In this document: positions 46,287 through 54,652 of the stretch, in pieces
How positions within the stretch are numbered: position 1 is the first letter of the stretch
How the letters are laid out: every line of letters starts with the position of its first letter
NCBI GenBank assembly: GCA_012800525.1
Contig: JAAZJD010000037.1
Coordinates: 1 to 64,000, forward strand
Direction: 5' to 3'
Length of the DNA: 64,000 nucleotides
From: Clostridiales bacterium
GTDB taxonomy: Bacteria; Bacillota; Clostridia; Christensenellales; DTU072
Program-made: the position numbers and the translations under genes
Notes under the pieces: model-generated
Database searches by the model: none
Told to the model about the DNA's origin: nothing
What the model saw: only the letters and a program-made list of their open reading frames with translations

Positions 46287-47474
46287 TTATTTGTCATTTA
46301 GACAATCAATTCCTGGCAACACTAAACCTTCCATAAATTCAAGAGAAGCACCACCGCCTGTTGAAATATGAGTCATTTTATCAGCATAACCTAGTTGTGT
46401 TACAGCACTTGCAGAATCTCCACCACCTATTATTGTAACCGCATTTGATTCTGCCATAGCTTTTGCTATCGCCTTCGTTCCAGTTGCAAATTTTTCCATT
46501 TCAAAAACACCCATAGGTCCATTCCAAATGACAGTTTTGGCATCTTTAATTGCATCGCTAAACAACTTAATCGTTTTAGGACCAATGTCTAATCCCATCC
46601 AACCTACATCAATATTTCCTTCAAAAACTTTAGCATTTGCATCTGCAGCAAATTTGTCAGCGGCCATATTATCCACTGGTAGTAAAACTTTAACATTTTT
46701 TGATTTTGCTTTTGCTAATAATTCATTTGCAAGATCAAGTTTGTCAGCTTCGAACCTAGAATCCCCTATTTCCTCACCCTGAGCTTTCAAAAATGTATAT
46801 GCCATTGCGCCACCAACAATAATTATGTCAACTTTTTCAATTAGATTTGAAATAACCCCAATTTTATCTGAAACTTTTGCTCCACCTAAAACAGCAACAA
46901 AAGGTCTTTTGGCATTTTCCATTGCTCCACCAATTATATCTAACTCCTTGCCAATTAAAAAACCAGCCACAGCATCTTTAACAAAACCATATTGAACAAT
47001 ACCCGCTGTTGAAGCATGAGCTCTGTGTGCTGTACCAAAAGCATCATTTACATAAATTTCACAATGTGCTGCTAATTTTTCACAAAATTCTTTATCATTT
47101 TTTTCTTCGCCAATATAAAATCTTAGATTTTCTAGTAATAATATTTCTCCATCTTTTAAAACTGCAACTTTAGCCTTAGAATCTTCTCCTATTGCATCCT
47201 TTGCAAAAGCAACATTTTTGCCCAATAACTCTGCAAGCTTTCTAGCAACAGGTTCTAGGGTATATTTCATGTTAAATTCGCCCTTTGGCCTTCCCATATG
47301 TGAGCAAAGTATAACTTTTGCACCATGTTCAGATAAATATTTTATTGTTGGTATAGCACCATTTATTCTTGTAAGGTCAGTTATAATCCCATCTTCCATT
47401 GGAACATTAAAATCAACTCTAACTAAGCATTTTTTTCCTTTCACATTAACATCTTTGATAGTTTTTTTATTCAT
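46287..47474 (-). CDS. pgk: Phosphoglycerate kinase
   Basis: The ATG at 47474 has CAGGAG just upstream and gives 395 residues starting [25 protein letters not shown]; six earlier in-frame codons are rejected. It shows [53 protein letters not shown] and [13 protein letters not shown]. It makes ATP from 1,3-bisphosphoglycerate. It is the first gene of the glycolytic run. Confidence 0.97.
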   Translation of the reverse strand: MNKKTIKDVNVKGKKCLVRVDFNVPMEDGIITDLTRINGAIPTIKYLSEHGAKVILCSHMGRPKGEFNMKYTLEPVARKLAELLGKNVAFAKDAIGEDSKAKVAVLKDGEILLLENLRFYIGEEKNDKEFCEKLAAHCEIYVNDAFGTAHRAHASTAGIVQYGFVKDAVAGFLIGKELDIIGGAMENAKRPFVAVLGGAKVSDKIGVISNLIEKVDIIIVGGAMAYTFLKAQGEEIGDSRFEADKLDLANELLAKAKSKNVKVLLPVDNMAADKFAADANAKVFEGNIDVGWMGLDIGPKTIKLFSDAIKDAKTVIWNGPMGVFEMEKFATGTKAIAKAMAESNAVTIIGGGDSASAVTQLGYADKMTHISTGGGASLEFMEGLVLPGIDCLNDK

Positions 47475-47511
47475 AAAAGTCTCCTGATTCAAACTTAATT
47501 TATTTTACTTA

Positions 47512-47540
47512 ATTATAGCACTGCACTATGATATGAGCAA
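47512..47540 (-). promoter_or_regulatory. Promoter of the pgk-tpiA-gpmI operon
   Basis: On the minus strand TTGCTC (47535-47540), a 17-base spacer and a perfect TATAAT (47512-47517), with the start about 30 bases upstream of the pgk ATG. Confidence 0.7.
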
Positions 47541-47586
47541 ACAAATCACGGCTTTTTTAAGGATTAAAAGCATTAAATATATCGAT

Positions 47587-48552
47587 TTAAACTTCAAAAT
47601 TTTTGTAAAATATTTCTTGATATGTGTCCATCAATTTCATCAAATCATTCAAGGAAGAAATTGCATAAATTTTTGTTTTTATTTCTTTTGATTTAGGTAT
47701 ACCCATTAAATATGCGGCAATATGTTTTTTCATATAATTGACTACAACTTTTGTAGGGATATACTCTGACATTTTACTTATATGAGACTTTATAAGCGAG
47801 ACTAAAGTATATTTAGCTTTTTTCCCATTTAATGTTGAAAAGATATATGGAGCCCCTATTGCAGCTCTACCAACAGCAATTCCAGCACAACCTGTTTTTT
47901 CAAACATTTCGTTTGCACTATCAATATCTTTCACATTGCCATTTCCGAATACAGGAATATTAACTGCTTCAACTACTTGTCTAATCATATCTAAATCAAC
48001 TTTGCCTGAGTAAAACAAATCTCTTGTTCTGCCATGTACTGTGATTGCTTTTGCTCCTGCCTTTTCAATTAGTTTAGCAATCTTAACAGCATTTATATTA
48101 TCTGCTGAATAACCAATTCTTATTTTAGCTGTAATTTCTTGGTTTGTATTATCTACACAGCATTTTATTAGATCATAAGCCAAATTTGGTTTTTTTAAAA
48201 TAGCACTACCTTCTCCGTTTGAAACTATTTTTTTCATAGGACATCCAAAATTAAAATCTATAATATCAAACCCTTGTAGCTCTTTCTTTTTTAAAGCCTT
48301 TTCTATAAATTCAACTTCAGAACCAAAAATTTGAGCAGCTTTTATAGGCTCTAACTTATCAGTAGATAATAAAAGCTTTGTATTTTCGCTATTATAAACA
48401 AGCCCTTTTGCAGAAACCATCTCAGTGCAACAAAGACCAGCACCAAATTGATAAGCTAATACTCTAAATCCCACATCTGAAAAGCCCGCTAATGGCGCTA
48501 ATATAAATTTAGACCCTAATTTAACTTTACCTATCGCAACTTTCGTATCCAT
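47587..48552 (-). CDS. dus: tRNA-dihydrouridine synthase
   Basis: A 321-residue FMN-dependent enzyme with KFILAPLAGFSDVGFRVLAYQFGAGLCCTEMVSAKGLVY, the catalytic-region IDFNFGCPMKKIVSNGEGSAI, ITVHGRTRDLFYSGKVDL, PVFGNGNVKD and GIAVGRAAIGAPYIF. These are DusB-like signatures; it reduces uridines in tRNA D-loops. It follows mazG by 45 bases and is probably co-transcribed with it. Confidence 0.93.
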   Translation of the reverse strand: MDTKVAIGKVKLGSKFILAPLAGFSDVGFRVLAYQFGAGLCCTEMVSAKGLVYNSENTKLLLSTDKLEPIKAAQIFGSEVEFIEKALKKKELQGFDIIDFNFGCPMKKIVSNGEGSAILKKPNLAYDLIKCCVDNTNQEITAKIRIGYSADNINAVKIAKLIEKAGAKAITVHGRTRDLFYSGKVDLDMIRQVVEAVNIPVFGNGNVKDIDSANEMFEKTGCAGIAVGRAAIGAPYIFSTLNGKKAKYTLVSLIKSHISKMSEYIPTKVVVNYMKKHIAAYLMGIPKSKEIKTKIYAISSLNDLMKLMDTYQEIFYKNFEV

Positions 48553-48597
48553 GGCTACAAAAATAAGTCATTAACCAAAAATAAAAACTTTTTTATA

Positions 48598-49632
48598 TTA
48601 TTCAACTTGGTTTTCAAATCTTTTTGAATCTTGATAATACTTTTCTAATATTTCCATATTCTCATGCTTTAGCTCTACATTATTTTCTAAAGCCTGCTTT
48701 TCAACATATTTAAATCTTTCAACAAATCTAGAAGTGCAATTGTTTAATGCGATTTCTGGATCAATTCCAAGCATTCTTACATAATTTACTGCAGCAAACA
48801 ACACATCACCTGCTTCCCACTCAAGGTTTTCCTGCGATTTAGATTGTCCAATCTCTTCTAATTCTTCTAATATTTTTAATTTTGCAGATTTTGCATCATC
48901 AAAGTCAAAGCCTGTTTTTCTAACAATTTTTTGCACTTTATTGGCTCTCATAACACTTCCAAAAGTTTTAGGAACCCTATCTAGTTTATCTCCAACGGTC
49001 TTTTGCTCTTTTTCAATATTTTTAGCTTGCTCCCAGCTAGATAAAGCTTCTTCCGAATTTTTAGCTTTATTTTGCCCAAAAACATGAGGATGTCTTTTGA
49101 TTAATTTTTCACAAAGTGCATTAATGACATCAGTGAGAGAAAATGAGCCATCATCTTTTGCAATTTCCGCATGAAAAAAGGATTGCAATAAAACATCGCC
49201 AGATTCTTCAATCATAGCTTCCCTGTCGTTTGCTTCGATTGCTTCTACTAACTCGTAAGCCTCTTCAATAACATTAGATTTTATACTATCATGAGTTTGG
49301 ACTCTATCCCATGGACATCCATCTTCCGCACGTAATGCTTGCATTAGATCCATTAGATCAGTAAATGTATACTTTGTCCTATCTAAATAATGGCTGCCAT
49401 CTATTGTATAGCTTTGACAATATACTAAATCTTTTGCAGGCAAGCTAACTTTCTTTTCTTTCAAATTGCAAACAATTATACAATCTTTACCGAGATTACT
49501 AATTATTCTTTCTCTCAATAATACAAAACTATTTTTATCTACATTAAATATAGTCAAGGGTCTAGAATAATCAAATAAACAAGACTCTTGGCTTAAATAG
49601 TCTTTAACATCAATTTTATTTCCGTATTTCAC
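48598..49632 (-). CDS. mazG: MazG nucleotide pyrophosphohydrolase with a remnant N-terminal methylase half
   Basis: A 344-residue protein. From about residue 91 it is a two-repeat MazG: LRAEDGCPWDRVQTHDSIKSNVIEEAYELVEAI (EExxE metal site near 123-127), ESGDVLLQ near 143-150, then GFDFDDAKSAKLKILEELEEIG and EAGDVLFAAVNYVRMLGIDPEIAL in the second repeat. MazG hydrolyses NTPs to NMPs. Residues ~15-90 resemble the end of the tetrapyrrole-methylase domain found before MazG in YabN-type proteins (D-x-YSRPL, dinucleotide loop, KVSLPAKDLVYCQSY), but the SAM-binding first half is missing. No start further upstream restores it. Confidence 0.87.
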   Translation of the reverse strand: MKYGNKIDVKDYLSQESCLFDYSRPLTIFNVDKNSFVLLRERIISNLGKDCIIVCNLKEKKVSLPAKDLVYCQSYTIDGSHYLDRTKYTFTDLMDLMQALRAEDGCPWDRVQTHDSIKSNVIEEAYELVEAIEANDREAMIEESGDVLLQSFFHAEIAKDDGSFSLTDVINALCEKLIKRHPHVFGQNKAKNSEEALSSWEQAKNIEKEQKTVGDKLDRVPKTFGSVMRANKVQKIVRKTGFDFDDAKSAKLKILEELEEIGQSKSQENLEWEAGDVLFAAVNYVRMLGIDPEIALNNCTSRFVERFKYVEKQALENNVELKHENMEILEKYYQDSKRFENQVE

Positions 49633-49797
49633 TCTAAATCTTTCCTTTATTTCTAATAGTGTTAGTATATCATATCAAATGTATTTTTTTAAAAACTAAT
49701 TGTTAATTTTAATATTTAACATATTTTATGCTCTTTAATATGTTATAATACAAAGTATAAAGCTTAATGAATTTTTCAGTAAACTTGTGAGGTTTTT

Positions 49798-51414
49798 ATG
49801 AAGCTAGTGTTTTTAGGAGCAAGCCGCGAAGTTACAGGCAGCAAATATCTACTAGAGGTTAATAACAAAAATTATTTAATTGATTGCGGGATGGTTCAAG
49901 GACCAGAAATATATGAAAAACAGCCTATGCCGGTAAAGGCAACTGATATAGAGGCTGTTTTTTTAACACATTCACATATTGACCACTCAGGAATGTTGCC
50001 AGCACTTGTAAAAGAAGGATTTAGGGGAAAAATTTATTCTACAAAACCAAGTAAAGCTTTATGCAAAATTATGCTATTAGACAGTGCTAACATTCAAGAA
50101 TTTGAAGCTGAATGGAAAAACAGAAAAGCAAAACGTGGTGGCAACGACATTTATCAACCCATCTATGACACAGAAGATGCCATTAAAACAATGAAACATT
50201 TTGAAGGATGTGACTATAATACTGATATCACTATCAGTGATGATATTACAATTAAATTTATTGACGCAGGACACCTTTTAGGCTCATCTAGCATTGTCAT
50301 TAAAGCAATAGAAAGCGCAAAGACTATAACAATAGCATTTTCGGGTGATATTGGTAATATAAATAAACCCATAATCAAAAATCCAAATTTTATTGACAAG
50401 GCGGACTATGTTGTTATGGAAAGCACTTACGGAGATCGAAAGCATGGTCTAGATCATGACTATGTTGCCCAGTTAACTAAAATTATTGCAAGAACATTTG
50501 AAAGAGGTGGAAATGTTGTTATACCATCTTTTGCTGTTGGGAGAACACAAGAACTTCTTTATTATATGAGAAAAATTAAAGAGACAAATAATTTATCAAA
50601 GTTTGGAAATTTTAAAGTCTATCTTGACAGTCCTCTTGCTATTGAAGCGACAAAAATATTTGAAAGAGGCTTTGTTAATTGTTTTGACAAAGAAACTATA
50701 GATTTAATAGAAAAAGGAATTAATCCTCTATCATTTCCTGGACTTATAACTTCAGTAACTGCAGATGAGAGCAAAGCAATCAATGCCGATAGAGAGCCAA
50801 AAGTAATCATTTCTGCATCAGGCATGTGTGAAGCCGGAAGAATCAGACATCACTTAAAACACAATCTATGGCGCCCTGAATGCACCATTGTTTTTGCCGG
50901 ATATCAAGTAGCTGGCACACTAGGACGCATAATACTTGATGGTGCAAATCGTGTAAAATTATTTAATGAAGAAATCGAAATCAATGCAGAAATTATTGAA
51001 TTGAGTGGAACAAGCTCTCATGCTGATATAGATGGGCTACTAGAATGGGCTATGGCAATATCACCAAAACCAAAACATATTTTTGTTACACACGGCGAAG
51101 AAAGTGTTTCTGAATATTTTTCAGATCAGCTTTTTGAAGAAGCAAGATTGCATTCTTCTGTTCCATATAATGGTGAAATTTGGGACTTATTGACTTTTGA
51201 AAAACTCTATGAAGGCTCTAAATTAAGAACATTTAAAAACAACATTAGACAAGCCACTACTGGACGAAGAAACTATACATTATATGATGAATTACTTTCT
51301 ACATTAGGCGAATTATCTGTCGTAGTTAGAAATAATAAAGGTGTTGCAAATAGAGAGCTTAGAGAATTGATAAAAGATATAAAAACAATAAATGATAAAT
51401 GGAAAGATAGGTAA
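49798..51414 (+). CDS. MBL-fold beta-CASP ribonuclease-like protein
   Basis: A 538-residue protein with the MBL core MKLVFLGASREVTGSKYL, HSHIDHSG at 58-65, FIDAGHLLGSS and VVMESTYGDRKH, followed by the beta-CASP insertion (NVVIPSFAVGRTQELLYYMRKI, VYLDSPLAIEATKIFE, VIISASGMCEAGRIRHHLKHNLWRPECTIVFAGYQVAGTLGR). HADIDGLLEW and IFVTHGEE complete the metal site. This is the bacterial CPSF-73-like exonuclease/endonuclease type. The substrate is presumably RNA. It stands alone, divergent from mazG. Confidence 0.92.
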   Translation: MKLVFLGASREVTGSKYLLEVNNKNYLIDCGMVQGPEIYEKQPMPVKATDIEAVFLTHSHIDHSGMLPALVKEGFRGKIYSTKPSKALCKIMLLDSANIQEFEAEWKNRKAKRGGNDIYQPIYDTEDAIKTMKHFEGCDYNTDITISDDITIKFIDAGHLLGSSSIVIKAIESAKTITIAFSGDIGNINKPIIKNPNFIDKADYVVMESTYGDRKHGLDHDYVAQLTKIIARTFERGGNVVIPSFAVGRTQELLYYMRKIKETNNLSKFGNFKVYLDSPLAIEATKIFERGFVNCFDKETIDLIEKGINPLSFPGLITSVTADESKAINADREPKVIISASGMCEAGRIRHHLKHNLWRPECTIVFAGYQVAGTLGRIILDGANRVKLFNEEIEINAEIIELSGTSSHADIDGLLEWAMAISPKPKHIFVTHGEESVSEYFSDQLFEEARLHSSVPYNGEIWDLLTFEKLYEGSKLRTFKNNIRQATTGRRNYTLYDELLSTLGELSVVVRNNKGVANRELRELIKDIKTINDKWKDR

Positions 51415-51438
51415 TTAAAGATATAAATATTAATTACA

Positions 51439-52689
51439 TCAACCTAGCTTTTCGCCTCTTGCTGGCAATGAGTGCCTTTTTCTAAATATCTCTTCTACTA
51501 TTTGATTATATTTTGCAGAATACTTCTTTTCAATAAACATAAAACGATTTATTTCATTTTCTAAGGTAAGGTCAACGCCTTCTTTCTTTTTTTGAATAAT
51601 TGCAACTTGATTTTCTAAAGGGCATACTAAAGAAATGTCTTTCCCTTCCATATCTTTTCCGTTAAACTCAATATTATCATATGTAATACTCAATTTACCT
51701 TCACCAGATTTAGCATATTTGTTTATTTCATTATCCATCTTAAACCATTCAACTTCTTTCGTTATTTGGAAATCTTTATCATCTAAAGCCTTTCTTATGC
51801 ATTCTCTTTGCCAGTCATACCATATGTCTATTCTACCAAAAGTAACGCTTTCGCCTTCTGGTACAAGTTGACCATATTCCGTATATTCGACCTTATTTCC
51901 GCACTTGTTACAAAAAATATGTCTATCATCTGTTTGATTCTCATATTCCGCCATACATTTAGGACATTTATACAAAATATAATCTAATCCTTTCGCTGGA
52001 GATTTTGACTTGTATTTTAATTTGTTTTCTTGTTGATATTTATTTTCATTAAAAGAAAAACAATCTTGTATGATGCTATTAATGTCTTCTACATTTTTTT
52101 CTTTAAGCTCATCGGCTGTAAAAAGCACTTTAATTGTGTGTGTCATCTTGCCTTTTCTAAAACCTGATGACCATTTTGGATTATTACAATACCCACCATA
52201 GTTATGTGCAAAAACAACATTGGCTCCTATCATTTTCAAAAATTTTGCAATGCTAGGTGAAATGTAATGTAGATTTTGTCCATCTAACGAAATTTTGCCT
52301 TCTGGAAATAGTGCGATTGATCTGCCTTCTTTTATAGCTTTTGTTATCACTCTAACGCTAGATAAATCTAAACCAAACTGACTCATAGGTATAAAGCCTA
52401 ATTTTTTTGCAATCGGCTTAAATACTGACCAAGACATAACATCTCTTCCAACAACGATATTTAATTTCCTATATTTATTCATAGATTTCATCATTGTTAC
52501 AACATCTAAAACAGCTAAATGCGTACCCAAACAAACGATAGGACCTTTTAATTCCTTAATCTTAGGGTCCCTCTTCATTTCAAATTTAACTAATATTTTA
52601 GATAAAATGTTTATTATAAAAACTAAAAAATTGTATATAAACTTGGATGGCTTTCTTGGTACACTATTATCTTTCACTTTCTTTGACAT
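51439..52689 (-). CDS. PlsC-type acyltransferase with zinc ribbon
   Basis: A 416-residue protein. An N-terminal hydrophobic stretch (~17-33) is followed by an acyltransferase domain with the HxxxxD motif (His57-Asp62 in GTHLAVLD), the FPEG acceptor motif at 128-131 and HNYGGY. A four-cysteine zinc ribbon follows at 242-263 (CPKC and CNKC pairs), and then a ~150-residue C-terminal domain I do not recognise. The acyltransferase part resembles 1-acyl-glycerol-3-phosphate acyltransferases; the zinc ribbon is not usual for them. It is 45 bases after the M29 peptidase gene in the luxS run. Confidence 0.83.
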   Translation of the reverse strand: MSKKVKDNSVPRKPSKFIYNFLVFIINILSKILVKFEMKRDPKIKELKGPIVCLGTHLAVLDVVTMMKSMNKYRKLNIVVGRDVMSWSVFKPIAKKLGFIPMSQFGLDLSSVRVITKAIKEGRSIALFPEGKISLDGQNLHYISPSIAKFLKMIGANVVFAHNYGGYCNNPKWSSGFRKGKMTHTIKVLFTADELKEKNVEDINSIIQDCFSFNENKYQQENKLKYKSKSPAKGLDYILYKCPKCMAEYENQTDDRHIFCNKCGNKVEYTEYGQLVPEGESVTFGRIDIWYDWQRECIRKALDDKDFQITKEVEWFKMDNEINKYAKSGEGKLSITYDNIEFNGKDMEGKDISLVCPLENQVAIIQKKKEGVDLTLENEINRFMFIEKKYSAKYNQIVEEIFRKRHSLPARGEKLG

Positions 52690-52734
52690 AATATCCTCAA
52701 ATCCTATTTTTTAATACAAAAATTGCAACAGGCT

Positions 52735-53856
52735 TTATTTGTTTTTTAAATTTTCAGGATTTAAACCTTTTAAACTATCTAAAACAAAAACTCCATCTTG
52801 GCGAATCAAAACATCATCAAAATATATGCTTCCACCACCATACTCCTTAGTTTGAATTAAAACCAAATCCCAGTGTATTGCACTATCATTTCCATTAAAA
52901 GCTTCGTCATAACATGAACCTGGAGTAAAATGTATTGAGCCTGTTATTTTCTCATCAAACAATATATCGGTAATGGCATCATTAATATATGGATTAACTC
53001 CAAATGCAAATTCACCAATATATCTAGCTCCTTCATCTGTATCTAATATTTTGTTTATTGCAACTGTGTCATTGGCACTTGCCTCAATTATTTTTCCATC
53101 TTTAAATTTTAAAACAACATCTTTAAATTCAATACCATTGTATACACTTGGTGTGTTAAAAGAAATCATTCCATTAACACTATTTTTGACTGGCGCAGTA
53201 TATACTTCACCATCAGGAATATTTCTAAGCCCAGCACATTTTTCACATCCGATATTTTTTATACTAAACTCTAAATCAGTTCCTGGTCCTATAATTTTTA
53301 CTTTATCAGTTTTGTTTATTAGCTCTACTAATGGATCCATTGCTTTACTCATTTTTTTGTAGTCTAAAGTACATACATTAAAATAATGATCTTCAAAAGC
53401 CTTTGTAGACATTTTAGCAAAAGCTGCAAAACCTTCAGTTGGATATCTCAAAACGACCCATTTGGTATTCTTAACTCTAATTTCATGATGAATTGGCAGC
53501 GAATATAATTTATTATAAATACTCATTTTTTCTGCTGGGACATCAGATAATTCAAATGCATTATTACCGCCTCTAATTCCTATATATGCATGCATGCTAG
53601 ACATTTTTACCTTATCAAATTCAGCCATTTTTCTAGCCAATTCTTCAGTCATTCCATATCTAATGCTTCTTGATATTTTCATATCTGAAATTTCAACAAA
53701 CGGAAATCCGCCGACTTTATAGACCTCCTCTACAATACAAGAAACAAGTTCACTATCCACACCATTTGCTTGTATTAATATATTTTCATCTTTCTTTAGC
53801 GAACATGAATAGTTAACTAATAAATGCGCTAATTTCTCCATTCTCTTATCTCTCAT
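52735..53856 (-). CDS. M29-family aminopeptidase (thermophilic aminopeptidase T/PepS type)
   Basis: A 373-residue protein. It begins with a helical start MRDKRMEKLAHLLVNYS, carries the M29 dyad region EISDMKISRSIRYGMTEE, then LEFSIKNIGCEKCAGLRNIPDGEVYTAPVK, IGEFAFGVNPYINDAITDILFDEKITGSIHFTPGSCYDE and HWDLVLIQ. These contain the Glu, His and Asp ligands of a two-metal site. It removes N-terminal residues from peptides in the cytoplasm. It follows luxS by 21 bases. Confidence 0.9.
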   Translation of the reverse strand: MRDKRMEKLAHLLVNYSCSLKKDENILIQANGVDSELVSCIVEEVYKVGGFPFVEISDMKISRSIRYGMTEELARKMAEFDKVKMSSMHAYIGIRGGNNAFELSDVPAEKMSIYNKLYSLPIHHEIRVKNTKWVVLRYPTEGFAAFAKMSTKAFEDHYFNVCTLDYKKMSKAMDPLVELINKTDKVKIIGPGTDLEFSIKNIGCEKCAGLRNIPDGEVYTAPVKNSVNGMISFNTPSVYNGIEFKDVVLKFKDGKIIEASANDTVAINKILDTDEGARYIGEFAFGVNPYINDAITDILFDEKITGSIHFTPGSCYDEAFNGNDSAIHWDLVLIQTKEYGGGSIYFDDVLIRQDGVFVLDSLKGLNPENLKNK

Positions 53857-53877
53857 TTTTGCCTCTCTTTCTAAGTC

Positions 53878-54495
53878 TTATGAATCTACATCTTCTGTTT
53901 CTTTACTACTATCTTCATTAGAGTTTTCCAACTCACGTCGCATTTCTTTTAATATTTTTAATTGCTGCTTTTTTTCTTTTTCATACTTTTTCCTAGCTTT
54001 TTCCTTTTCTTCTTCAGTAATAGGAGGATATTCTAGATTATATTTTTTAGGAGCTATTAGTAAATTATAATAATCAGCTGCATCATTAATTGCTTCTGGT
54101 AAATCCATATCATAGCAGTTACCACATTCAATGGTAGTACATCCTGGAATATCCCCATTAAAATCAGAAGCATAATCAAAAGCTCTTTCAAGTAATGGAA
54201 TGATATCCATGGGAGCATAATCGCCACGAATTAATAAATAAAACCCAGTCCTACATCCCATTGGTCCAAAATAAATTATCCTATGGCTCCACATTTTATC
54301 ATTTCTTAGATATGTTGCAATAATATGCTCAAGAACATGCATTGAGCCTGTCGTCATTGGTGCATCTTTATACGGACGTTTCATTCGCAAATCAAAGGTG
54401 GTTATAACTTCACCCCCAACAACATCTTTTCTCGATACATACACGCCTTTTTTTAGTTTAAGATGATTAATTTCAAAACTTGGTATTGTCTTCAT
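53878..54495 (-). CDS. luxS: S-ribosylhomocysteine lyase with charged C-terminal tail
   Basis: A 205-residue protein; LuxS is usually about 155-160. The metal site is His53-x-x-Glu-His57 (HVLEH) and Cys124 (ECGN), and catalytic Cys81 lies in GCRTGFYLLIRG. The enzyme makes homocysteine and DPD, the precursor of AI-2, in the activated methyl cycle. The last ~45 residues are a charged Lys/Glu helix-like tail (EEEKEKARKKYEKEKKQQ and beyond), absent from most family members. It heads a run of luxS, an M29 peptidase and an acyltransferase, with AAAGGAA before the ATG. Confidence 0.94.
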   Translation of the reverse strand: MKTIPSFEINHLKLKKGVYVSRKDVVGGEVITTFDLRMKRPYKDAPMTTGSMHVLEHIIATYLRNDKMWSHRIIYFGPMGCRTGFYLLIRGDYAPMDIIPLLERAFDYASDFNGDIPGCTTIECGNCYDMDLPEAINDAADYYNLLIAPKKYNLEYPPITEEEKEKARKKYEKEKKQQLKILKEMRRELENSNEDSSKETEDVDS

Positions 54496-54528
54496 AAATT
54501 CATTCCTTTATATGTTAAATATGCTTTA

Positions 54529-54558
54529 ATTATACTGGAAAAAGCTCACTATATACAA
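54529..54558 (-). promoter_or_regulatory. Promoter of luxS
   Basis: On the minus strand TTGTAT (54553-54558), an 18-base spacer and a perfect TATAAT (54529-54534), about 30 bases upstream of the ATG. Confidence 0.65.
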
Positions 54559-54598
54559 CCAATTATACATTTTGTCTACATATTACACATCACTAATA

Positions 54599-54628
54599 AA
54601 AAAGGCTGCATTTATCTTGCAGCCTTAA
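54599..54628 (-). terminator. Terminator of the 952-residue lipoprotein gene
   Basis: On the minus strand AAGGCTGCA-AGATAAA-TGCAGCCTT is followed by TTTT. It lies 25 bases past the stop. Confidence 0.9.
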
Positions 54629-54652
54629 TTTACCATCAAATATTAAATTTAA

